Shown here: in pieces, positions 1-5,671 of the stretch | How positions within the stretch are numbered: the stretch's first letter is position 1 | Layout of the letters: each line of letters opens with the position of its first letter | Notes under the pieces: generated by a model | What the model saw: the letters and a program-made list of their open reading frames with translations, nothing else | Database searches by the model: none | Told to the model about the DNA's origin: nothing | Assembly: GCA_002167945.1 (NCBI GenBank) | Contig: NHDB01000037.1 | Coordinates: 1 to 7,502, forward strand | Length of the DNA: 7,502 bases | DNA from: Flavobacteriaceae bacterium TMED48 | GTDB lineage: Bacteria > Bacteroidota > Bacteroidia > Flavobacteriales > Flavobacteriaceae | Direction: 5' to 3' | Program-made: the position numbers and the translations under genes

Positions 1-1
1 G

Positions 2-466
2 CTTAGCTTAGTTTTAGATAATATTCGCAGTCTCAATAATATCGGTTCTGTCTTTCGTTCCGCAGATGCTTTTTTAATTGAAAAAATATACCTCTGTGGA
101 ATAACCGCTACCCCTCCCCATAGAGACATCCATAAAACTGCTCTAGGGGCAACCGATAATGTAGTATGGGAATATGCAGACAGTACCCTTAAAGTGGTTC
201 AGCAACTCCAAAAAGAACAGGTGTCGGTCTGGGCTGTTGAACAAACCGAGGGAGCAGTCCAGCTCAATCAATTTATGCCTCAAGAGGATACTAGATATGC
301 ATTTGTGCTTGGAAACGAAGTCAAAGGAGTGTCTCAAGAGGTCGTAGATGCCTGTGGTCAAAGCCTAGAAATACCGCAGTTGGGAACTAAACATTCTTTA
401 AATATCAGTGTTACTGCAGGAGTGGTTCTTTGGGATTTCTTTACGAAAACGATGCCCGATAAATAG
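2..466 (+). CDS. SpoU/TrmH-family RNA 2'-O-methyltransferase, 3' part (5' end outside window)
   Basis: The reading frame is open from base 2 to the TAG at 464-466, giving 154 visible residues. Family members transfer a methyl group from S-adenosylmethionine to a ribose 2'-OH in tRNA or rRNA through a knotted SPOUT fold. All three SPOUT motifs are visible: motif 1 (NNIGSVFRSADAF, visible residues 12-24), motif 2 (FVLGNEVKGV, 101-110) and motif 3 (IPQLGTKHSLNISVTAG, 124-140), which forms the trefoil knot and cofactor pocket. The catalytic-type Arg of motif 1 (R19) and the Asn of motif 3 (N134) are present. From recalled flavobacterial relatives, probably only about 20 N-terminal residues are missing. 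A GTG at 194 could open a shorter frame but would lose motif 1, so it is not a start. The target RNA cannot be told from the sequence. The 3' end overlaps the convergent folK-dnk gene by 26 bases. Confidence 0.93.
   Translation, partial: LSLVLDNIRSLNNIGSVFRSADAFLIEKIYLCGITATPPHRDIHKTALGATDNVVWEYADSTLKVVQQLQKEQVSVWAVEQTEGAVQLNQFMPQEDTRYAFVLGNEVKGVSQEVVDACGQSLEIPQLGTKHSLNISVTAGVVLWDFFTKTMPDK
441..466. other. Convergent 26-base overlap of methyltransferase and folK-dnk 3' ends
   Basis: The minus-strand stop (TAA, read from TTA at 441-443) lies inside the last codons of the plus-strand methyltransferase, which stops at 464-466. Both proteins are intact across the overlap, so it looks like a true tail-to-tail overlap and not an error. 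Transcripts from the two genes must be antisense to each other here. Confidence 0.9.
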
Positions 467-1559
467 TCCTTAAGAGGGACTGAAAATCGGCTTCATTAGC
501 CTCAAAATCTAAATTTTTTGTGGAAATGGAAACTACTGGATAAGGCAAGTCCGATTGAATAAGATCTTGATAGCCTTGTTCAATTTGCTCTAAATATTGG
601 TTTTTTATTTTTTGCTCATACGGGCGTCCACGTCTTTTGATTTGCTCTTGAAGAATGTCAATGTCTGTGTGGAGATAAACCATCAGATTTGGTAATTTTT
701 GACTGTGTAAAATTTCGTTAAAACGATTTTGGTAATCTTTAAAATCGGCAGAGTTCAAATTTTGTCGAGCAAAAATCAAAGACTTTAGAATACTGTAATC
801 TGAAACTGCCTGAGTTTTATTTTGCTTCCAAAATAATTGGGTTTGATTGATCCTATCCTTTAAAAAATACGCTTCCACGGCAAGCGCATAGGTCACTGGA
901 TCAGTATAAAACTTTTCTAAGTAGGGGTTTTTGGCAAAAGCTTCTTTAAGTAAAGGAAGTTCATAGACAGTGGCCATTTTTTGGGCAAGAGTCGTCTTAC
1001 CAACTCCAATATTGCCCTCTATGGTGATGTATGGAAATGCATCAAAAATAGGTGGTGACCATTTATAAAAGGGCAACCTTTCTAAGTCATCTTGATCTGA
1101 ACATTGTTCCAGCAATTCAGTTACTGTGAAGTTCAGCACAGGGTGTTGCCATTGAGGTGCAATTTCTTTGAGGGGCACTAAGACAAAATTCCTCAAATGA
1201 AGTCTAGGATGAGGCAGTTCAAGCCCGTCAGTATTCAAGATTAAATTTTCGTAAAACAACAAGTCCAAATCAATCTGACGGGCAGTATACCCATCAGCTT
1301 GCTGGCGAATACGTCCCAATTGCTCCTCTATTTCTAAAAAAAGTGAAAGTAATTCTTGCGGACTAAAGTCGGTTTCAATCTGCGCACAAGCATTGTAAAA
1401 GGGTGCACTGTCAAACCCCCAGGCTGGAGTTTCGTATAAAGAAGAAAGCGCAGTCACTTTGATGTTGTTTTGTTCTAACAACACCAGTGCTTTTTGAAGC
1501 AGCTCCAGACGATTGCCCAAATTGCTTCCCAAAGAGATAACGGCTTGGTTTTTTTTCAC
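441..1559 (-). CDS. folK: HPPK-deoxynucleoside kinase fusion (FolK + dNK)
   Basis: The protein has two enzymes in one 372-residue chain. The N-terminal part (about 5-160) is 6-hydroxymethyl-7,8-dihydropterin pyrophosphokinase, a folate-synthesis step. It carries LGSNLG (10-15), R94, the Mg-binding pair D97/D99 in RQIDLDLL, and PHPR (116-119). The C-terminal part (about 175-372) is a deoxynucleoside kinase that phosphorylates a salvaged deoxynucleoside with ATP. It carries the P-loop GNIGVGKTT (182-190), LLKEAFAKNPYLEKFY with a likely base-site Glu (206), DR (235-236), DYSILKSLIFA (254-264) and the Arg-rich lid KRRGR (308-312). Such fusions are known in Flavobacteriia, where I recall a preference for deoxyadenosine; specificity here is inferred. 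I chose the GTG at 1559 because AGGAAGGAA lies just upstream and homology begins directly after it. The frame could extend to a TTG at 1580, but that TTG lies inside a likely -7 promoter element. An A8 run covers codons 2-4. Confidence 0.94.
   Translation of the reverse strand: MKKNQAVISLGSNLGNRLELLQKALVLLEQNNIKVTALSSLYETPAWGFDSAPFYNACAQIETDFSPQELLSLFLEIEEQLGRIRQQADGYTARQIDLDLLFYENLILNTDGLELPHPRLHLRNFVLVPLKEIAPQWQHPVLNFTVTELLEQCSDQDDLERLPFYKWSPPIFDAFPYITIEGNIGVGKTTLAQKMATVYELPLLKEAFAKNPYLEKFYTDPVTYALAVEAYFLKDRINQTQLFWKQNKTQAVSDYSILKSLIFARQNLNSADFKDYQNRFNEILHSQKLPNLMVYLHTDIDILQEQIKRRGRPYEQKIKNQYLEQIEQGYQDLIQSDLPYPVVSISTKNLDFEANEADFQSLLRTIYRASFS
456..490. terminator. Possible bidirectional hairpin at convergent junction
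   Basis: Two nested stems are visible: CCGAT (456-460) pairs with ATCGG (486-490), and AGTCCT (465-470) pairs with GGGACT plus one G-U pair (476-481). Short AAAT/GAAA internal loops separate the stems. The position, just at and past the methyltransferase stop and inside the folK-dnk 3' end, suits a shared terminator. Neither strand has a clear U tract directly after the stem; the minus strand has only a GTTTTC a few bases on. The call is therefore weak. Confidence 0.3.
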
Positions 1560-1562
1560 GGT

Positions 1563-1571
1563 TTCCTTCCT
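1563..1571 (-). promoter_or_regulatory. Strong Shine-Dalgarno (AGGAAGGAA) deciding the folK-dnk start
   Basis: Read on the minus strand, AGGAAGGAA is followed by ACC and then the GTG at 1559. This is the clearest ribosome binding site in the window and favours the GTG over the upstream in-frame TTG at 1580. Confidence 0.65.
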
Positions 1572-1577
1572 ATTCAG

Positions 1578-1585
1578 CAAAGCTA
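1578..1585 (-). promoter_or_regulatory. Likely -7 promoter element (TAGCTTTG) for folK-dnk
   Basis: The minus strand reads TAGCTTTG, a full match to the Bacteroidota primary-sigma -7 consensus TAnnTTTG. Transcription would begin about 1572, leaving a short leader that contains the Shine-Dalgarno and the GTG start. No clean TTTG -33 element is seen at the expected distance; only a weak TTATG lies there. Confidence 0.45.
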
Positions 1586-1593
1586 CAAAACCC

Positions 1594-1601
1594 TATATTT
1601 G
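1594..1601 (+). promoter_or_regulatory. Likely -7 promoter element (TATATTTG) for the sppA operon
   Basis: TATATTTG fully matches the Bacteroidota -7 consensus TAnnTTTG and ends 19 bases before the sppA ATG. This implies a transcript start near 1606 and a short AT-rich leader without a Shine-Dalgarno. A convincing -33 TTTG is not visible at the usual distance. It sits 8 bases from the opposite-facing -7 element of folK-dnk. Confidence 0.5.
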
Positions 1602-1620
1602 TAACATAAATACTTTACTC

Positions 1621-3387
1621 ATGAATTTTTTTAAGAATTTCCTTGCCTCGGTTTTAGGCACGCTAACAGCTATTGGACTTTTCTTTGCCCTGATCCTCAT
1701 GCTCGTGTCTGCTGCTGCCAGTATAATTGCATCCCCCTCGGGCACTAAAGCCGTTCAAGCAAATAGCATTTTAGACCTGAACCTCAACGTACCCATTAGT
1801 GACCGCAATCCCTCTTTTGACGAGTTAGAAATTATCCTCGATTTAAACAATGAAGTCCTCGGGCTTCCTGAGATTTTAAGCGCAATTGACAAAGCTGCAC
1901 AAAATCCAAAAATACAAGGGATTCGACTCCGATCTGACTTCATTACAGCGGGCTGGTCTCAGACCCGAAGCATTCGAAATGCTCTCGAAAACTTTAAAGC
2001 AGAGGGTAAATTTATTTATTCTTATGCAGATATATTGACCCAAAAGGGCTATTATTTATCTTCAGTTGCTGACACCATCGTCCTCAATCCTATGGGAGCT
2101 TTTGAATTCAAAGGATTGGCTTCAGAAGTTCTTTACTACAAAGATTTTCAAGATGAATATGGGGTTAAAATGGAAGTTGTTCGTTTAGGAAAATACAAAA
2201 GCGCCGTAGAACCCTTTTTGGATAACAAGATGAGTAATGCCAATCGTCTTCAAATCAAATCCTTACTCATGGACCTGTGGAGTACTCTTAATGAAGAAGT
2301 CGGATCAGGACGAAATTTAAGCGTGAAAACTTTAGATGACCTGATCAACAAACAAAAAATAGCTACACCTGAAGATGCAGTAAACCATGGCTTAATCGAT
2401 TTGCTTGGCTATGAGTCAGACCTTGAGGAAATGGTCAATACACGCTTGCAACTTGAAGATAAAGATGAACTTAATTTTACTTCCGTCTCTGCTGTAAACC
2501 AAAGCAAGTCGGATTACAATAAAGAAATAAAAGATCGAATCGCGGTAGTTTTCGCCAAGGGACCCATTCTTTACGGTGAGGGTACAAAAAACATCATCGC
2601 TCAAGGGGTTTTTATTGAAACCTTAAAAGAACTAGCTGAAGACGATTGGATAAAAGCAGTTGTGATTCGCGTAGATTCCCCAGGGGGGAGTGCGCTAACT
2701 TCAGAATTACTTTGGCAAACGATCAATGAAGTCAAAGAACAAAAGCCTGTTTTAGTCTCAATGGGAAATGTAGCGGCCTCTGGAGGTTACTATATTGCTG
2801 CGGGAGCCGATCAGATTTTTGCTGATCCCATGAGCATCACTGGTTCTATTGGAGTGTTCGCGTCCTTACCTAATGCCAGCGGTTTGATGCAAAATATGGG
2901 AATCAATGCAGAGACTGTTGAAACCCATCCCAATGCCATGGGTTACAGCATTTTTCAACCGTTGAGTCCTGCCTTTGAAGCACAAACAAAAAAATCTATT
3001 GAACAAACCTATTCAACCTTCAAACAGCGCGTAGCTGATGGCAGAAACCTTACTAAGGCAAGAGCAGAAGAGCTTGCACAAGGACGAGTTTGGACCGGAA
3101 AACAAGCTTTAGAAAATGGACTGATTGACTCTTTGGGAGGACTTCAAGCTACAATCCAAGCTGCTGCCAAACTCGCTAATATTGAGAATTATAACGTCAT
3201 GGACTATCCAAAGTTTGAAGATGACCTGACCGCTATTTTATCAGATATGAATATTTCACTCGGTCTGGACCGTCTGTGGAATTTGTTTTTACCCTATACC
3301 ATTCAACCCAAATTTGATCAACTTATTGAAATAAAGCCAGCAGCTCGTATGCAGTTATTGTTGCCTTTTGAATTAAAGATTCATTAG
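1621..3387 (+). CDS. sppA: Signal peptide peptidase SppA, 67K type (peptidase family S49)
   Basis: This 588-residue membrane-anchored serine protease is expected to degrade signal peptides left in the inner membrane after secretion. One hydrophobic segment (about 8-37) anchors the N terminus, and two S49-type domains follow in tandem, as in the long E. coli form. The Ser/Lys dyad is complete and split between the halves: K193 in LGKYKSAVEPF (first half) and S387 in NVAASGGYYIAAGADQIFADP (second half). Spacing is close to E. coli K209/S409. RVDSPGGS (350-357) and the SITGSIGVF stretch are also conserved. I chose the ATG at 1621 because the membrane anchor starts there and a -7 element lies just upstream. 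The frame is open further upstream, to 1513, but that region overlaps folK-dnk and resembles nothing. It is the first gene of a tight operon: the next start lies 1 base after its TAG. Confidence 0.96.
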   Translation: MNFFKNFLASVLGTLTAIGLFFALILMLVSAAASIIASPSGTKAVQANSILDLNLNVPISDRNPSFDELEIILDLNNEVLGLPEILSAIDKAAQNPKIQGIRLRSDFITAGWSQTRSIRNALENFKAEGKFIYSYADILTQKGYYLSSVADTIVLNPMGAFEFKGLASEVLYYKDFQDEYGVKMEVVRLGKYKSAVEPFLDNKMSNANRLQIKSLLMDLWSTLNEEVGSGRNLSVKTLDDLINKQKIATPEDAVNHGLIDLLGYESDLEEMVNTRLQLEDKDELNFTSVSAVNQSKSDYNKEIKDRIAVVFAKGPILYGEGTKNIIAQGVFIETLKELAEDDWIKAVVIRVDSPGGSALTSELLWQTINEVKEQKPVLVSMGNVAASGGYYIAAGADQIFADPMSITGSIGVFASLPNASGLMQNMGINAETVETHPNAMGYSIFQPLSPAFEAQTKKSIEQTYSTFKQRVADGRNLTKARAEELAQGRVWTGKQALENGLIDSLGGLQATIQAAAKLANIENYNVMDYPKFEDDLTAILSDMNISLGLDRLWNLFLPYTIQPKFDQLIEIKPAARMQLLLPFELKIH

Positions 3388-3388
3388 G

Positions 3389-4090
3389 ATGACAGAAAAA
3401 AAAACCGAACTTGCTAAAAAAATATACCTCTATTTAGGAGGTCTATTTATTACCTCATTAGTCGTTTCGAATTTAATCTTTCAAAAATTTTTTTATTGGA
3501 GACCTTTTGAACTTACTGTTTTTGGAAATCAACTTTTCGAGCTTTCAGTAGGCATACTCCCCTACCCAATCTCGTTTTTAATCACCGATTTAATTTCTGA
3601 AATCTACGGTAAGAAAAAAGCCAATCAGGTTGTCATTGCTGGAATATTTGCCTCCTTCTTTTCCATGGGTATTTTATGGATGGCGAATGTCGTCCCAGCA
3701 CTTTCAAATTCTCCCGTTGACGATGCCACTTTTCAAACTGTATTTGCACTTTCACCAGTTGCTGTTTTGGCATCCATGATGGCTTATCTCGGCGCACAAT
3801 TTGTAGATATTCGTCTGTATCACTTTTGGAAAAAACTTACCGAAGGTCGGATGCTTTGGTTGCGGAATAATTTCTCAACCTTTAGTTCTCAATTCATTGA
3901 TACGTTTTCAGTCATCAGTTTGCTTAGCCTGTTTGAAGTCTTAGAATGGGATTTATTTTGGGGACTTGTGCTTTCAGGTTTTTTATTTAAAGTTTTTATC
4001 GCAGCTTTGGATACTCCATTGCTTTATTTATTTGTGTTTTTATTTAGAAAAAAGTTTGATCTCAAACCCACTGATGAACTAAAAATTTAA
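3389..4090 (+). CDS. yhhQ: Queuosine precursor transporter (YhhQ/QueT, VUT family, DUF165)
   Basis: This 233-residue integral membrane protein has about six hydrophobic segments (roughly 13-31, 48-70, 79-103, 117-140, 165-185, 192-225). The family imports the queuosine precursors preQ0 and preQ1, which are built into the wobble base of tRNAs with GUN anticodons. Family hallmarks are SNLIF in the first helix, PYPISFLITDLISEIYGKKKA (58-78), the GAQFVDIRLYHFWKKLT segment, and WLRNNFSTFSSQFIDT with its conserved Arg, Asn, Gln and Asp. The substrate is taken from family knowledge. The gene starts 1 base after sppA and ends 5 bases before rluF, so it is probably co-transcribed and translationally coupled, and there is no room for a preQ1 riboswitch in front of it. 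Codons 3-5 contain a run of nine A residues, which could be prone to slippage. Confidence 0.92.
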   Translation: MTEKKTELAKKIYLYLGGLFITSLVVSNLIFQKFFYWRPFELTVFGNQLFELSVGILPYPISFLITDLISEIYGKKKANQVVIAGIFASFFSMGILWMANVVPALSNSPVDDATFQTVFALSPVAVLASMMAYLGAQFVDIRLYHFWKKLTEGRMLWLRNNFSTFSSQFIDTFSVISLLSLFEVLEWDLFWGLVLSGFLFKVFIAALDTPLLYLFVFLFRKKFDLKPTDELKI

Positions 4091-4095
4091 AGTAA

Positions 4096-4830
4096 ATGAA
4101 TGATCAGGAACAGGACGTAAGGCTAAACAAATACCTCAGTGAAATTGGACATTGCTCAAGACGTGCTGCAGACAAATTAATTGATGCAGGACGAATACAA
4201 GTCAACGGACAAAAAGTAGTTATGGGACAAAAAGTAAGTCCCTCAGACCGGATTGAAATAGACGGTGTACTGGTTGAAAACCTTCAAGAACGCAATGTGT
4301 ATTTGGCATTTAATAAACCGGTTGGTATTGTCTGTACAACAGATACTAGAGTTGAAAAGGACAACATTATTGATTATATCAATTATCCTTCTAGAATATT
4401 TCCTATCGGGAGACTCGATAAGCCTAGTGAGGGTTTAATATTATTGACAAACGACGGTGATATTGTAAACAAAATCCTCAGAGCGAGAAATAACCACGAA
4501 AAGGAATACATCGTTACAGTGAACAAACCTGTTACCGCAGAATTTATCGAGCGGATGGCAAGTGGGCTGCCTATTCTAGACACGATCACACGCAAATGCG
4601 AGGTGGAACAAATTCACAAAAAACAATTTAGAATAGTGCTCACTCAAGGTTTAAATAGGCAAATTAGACGTATGTGTGAATTTTTAGATTATCGAGTGGT
4701 CAAGCTCAAACGTATTCGGATAATGAATATTGAACTCAATTTAGGTGTTGGAAAATACCGAGATCTTACAAAAAAAGAATTAGGCGAACTTAATCGATTA
4801 CTCTCAGATTCTAAAAAGCATTTAGGTTAA
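4096..4830 (+). CDS. rluF: 23S rRNA pseudouridine synthase RluF
   Basis: This 244-residue enzyme is predicted to turn a uridine of 23S rRNA into pseudouridine; E. coli RluF acts on U2604 and can also modify a tRNA-Tyr. An N-terminal S4 RNA-binding domain (about 8-60, RLNKYLSEIGHCSRRAADKLI) precedes a RsuA/RluB/RluE/RluF-type catalytic domain. The catalytic Asp is D108 in GRLDKPSEGLILLTNDGD, next to the E. coli RluF position. The segments VNKILRARNNHEKEY, GLPILDT and LTQGLNRQIRRMCEF are strongly RluF-like and favour RluF over RluB or RluE. The ATG at 4096 follows the transporter stop by 5 bases with no Shine-Dalgarno, which is common in Bacteroidota. It is the last gene of the sppA operon, and its TAA interlocks with the stop of the convergent DUF2797 gene. 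Confidence 0.95.
   Translation: MNDQEQDVRLNKYLSEIGHCSRRAADKLIDAGRIQVNGQKVVMGQKVSPSDRIEIDGVLVENLQERNVYLAFNKPVGIVCTTDTRVEKDNIIDYINYPSRIFPIGRLDKPSEGLILLTNDGDIVNKILRARNNHEKEYIVTVNKPVTAEFIERMASGLPILDTITRKCEVEQIHKKQFRIVLTQGLNRQIRRMCEFLDYRVVKLKRIRIMNIELNLGVGKYRDLTKKELGELNRLLSDSKKHLG
4207..4236 (+). repeat. Short in-frame direct repeat in rluF S4 domain
   Basis: GGACAAAAAGTA occurs at 4207-4218 and again at 4225-4236, an 18-base period that encodes GQKV twice (GQKVVMGQKV). S4 domains often carry two similar Gly-x-x-Val turns here, so this may reflect protein structure and not a recent duplication. Confidence 0.5.
4827..4830. other. TTAA shared by two convergent stop codons (rluF / DUF2797)
   Basis: The self-complementary TTAA supplies TAA for rluF at 4828-4830 and, read on the other strand, TAA for the DUF2797 gene at 4829-4827. 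The two genes therefore overlap by four bases with no intergenic terminator. Confidence 0.95.
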
Positions 4831-5621
4831 TTGATTGAAAGGCTAACGCATTGGCCTTCATTAGAACGAACATTGAATACCGTTGCATCTTCAAAGATTA
4901 AATATTGTCCCTTGATTCCCATCAATTTTCCTTCGTAAAGAGGAGTTTTACTGAGATTTAAACTCTTTACTTTTTCAGGATATTGCAATACGGGAAATAT
5001 CATGTTTTGTATATCGGTTGTTTCTCTGATTATATAGGGTTTTAAGTCATTCGGGATGCCGTCAAGAGCAAGGTTTCTAGCCTTTTCCCAATCCACCGCT
5101 TCAGCATCGTTTTGCAACATTTTGCGCCAATTGGTTTTATCAGAAAAAAAGTTTTTAAGTGCTACTTCACCAACTCCTGCGAGATATCGATTAGGCACTT
5201 CTAAAATGACTGTAGCTTGATGTGCCCCCTGATCAATCCATCGGGTTGGTAACTGATTTTTTCGAGTTACTCCTACTTTGAGATGACTGCTCAGTGCAAG
5301 ATATACCGTATGGGGTTGTAATTGCATTTTAGACTCGTATTCCAAATCTCGATCCTCTTCACCTAAATGAGCTTTGCTCAACTCAGGACGCATAATCCAA
5401 TCACCCGTGGCTGGGCTATCAAAAAAACATGATTGACAATGACCCTGCCGAAAAATTAGCTTACTCAAACCGCAATTTAAACACTGAGAACCGCTATGTT
5501 CTAATCGAATGGTCTTACCAAGTAACTGATTGAGGTGAAGAAATCCAGATTCTACATCCAAAAAATAATTAATGGGTTGAAGATTTTCGGTCCGCATTTT
5601 TTTTAAGGTTGCTTGAAACAT
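4827..5621 (-). CDS. DUF2797 protein with zinc-ribbon-like motif, function unknown
   Basis: This 264-residue protein matches the DUF2797 family, which is common in Bacteroidota and has no function I know of. A four-cysteine CxxC...CxxC knuckle (C47, C50, C62, C65) suggests a structural zinc site. It is followed by the family signature GDWIMRPELSKAHLGEEDRDLEYE (73-96). The middle part reads VYLAL (106-110), LKVGVT (114-119), R127 and E152. This order resembles the Tyr, (K)xG, Arg and Glu pattern of GIY-YIG-superfamily folds; that link is my inference. No signal peptide or membrane segment is seen, so it is probably cytoplasmic. I kept the ATG at 5621 because the family usually starts just before an LxKMxT stretch, which here spans residues 6-11. 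A second ATG at 5597 (M9) is possible. A TAGGA lies directly before the 5621 ATG. The gene is divergent from the GH3 gene and tail-to-tail with rluF. Confidence 0.87.
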   Translation of the reverse strand: MFQATLKKMRTENLQPINYFLDVESGFLHLNQLLGKTIRLEHSGSQCLNCGLSKLIFRQGHCQSCFFDSPATGDWIMRPELSKAHLGEEDRDLEYESKMQLQPHTVYLALSSHLKVGVTRKNQLPTRWIDQGAHQATVILEVPNRYLAGVGEVALKNFFSDKTNWRKMLQNDAEAVDWEKARNLALDGIPNDLKPYIIRETTDIQNMIFPVLQYPEKVKSLNLSKTPLYEGKLMGIKGQYLIFEDATVFNVRSNEGQCVSLSIN

Positions 5622-5671
5622 GTCCTAAGGAATATTATTTAAATTTACATTGGAAAGATAAAGATAATTTT
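5622..5671. promoter_or_regulatory. 50-base divergent promoter region, DUF2797 / GH3
   Basis: This AT-rich gap must hold, or closely flank, the start signals of both genes. One-mismatch versions of TAnnTTTG occur on both strands: TAAATTTA at 5640-5647 (+) toward GH3, and TATCTTTC (5660-5653) and TATCTTTA (5666-5659) on the minus strand toward DUF2797. None has a clear -33 partner. TCCTAAGGA (5623-5631) is a small palindrome next to the DUF2797 ATG. The exact promoters cannot be fixed from sequence. Confidence 0.3.

Noticed and set aside
143..361. Minus-strand open frame opposite the methyltransferase
   Set aside because: It is antisense to conserved SPOUT motifs and shows no recognisable domain. 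The same applies to the minus-strand frames at 1755-1943, 2416-2604 and 4383-4595 and the plus-strand frame at 6321-6563.
194..466. A short stand-alone gene starting at the GTG at 194
   Set aside because: The frame is open to the left edge and the upstream part holds SPOUT motif 1, so this is only the 3' part of the methyltransferase gene.
1560..1580. TTG at 1580 as the folK-dnk start
   Set aside because: It adds seven residues with no family resemblance, lies inside the TAGCTTTG promoter-like element, and the GTG at 1559 has a strong Shine-Dalgarno.
1513..1620. Upstream extension of sppA
   Set aside because: The added 36 residues overlap folK-dnk and its promoter and precede the natural membrane-anchor start at 1621.
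3380..3395. preQ1 riboswitch before the queuosine transporter
   Set aside because: Only one base separates sppA and the transporter gene, so there is no leader to hold one.
4839..4858. Intrinsic terminator after rluF
   Set aside because: The stem is five to six pairs with an eight-base loop and no following U tract on either strand, so it is too weak to annotate.
5609..5671. Upstream extension of GH3 to the TTG at 5609
   Set aside because: It would overlap the DUF2797 start codon and adds sequence unlike GH3 N termini. The ATG at 5672 gives the typical start.
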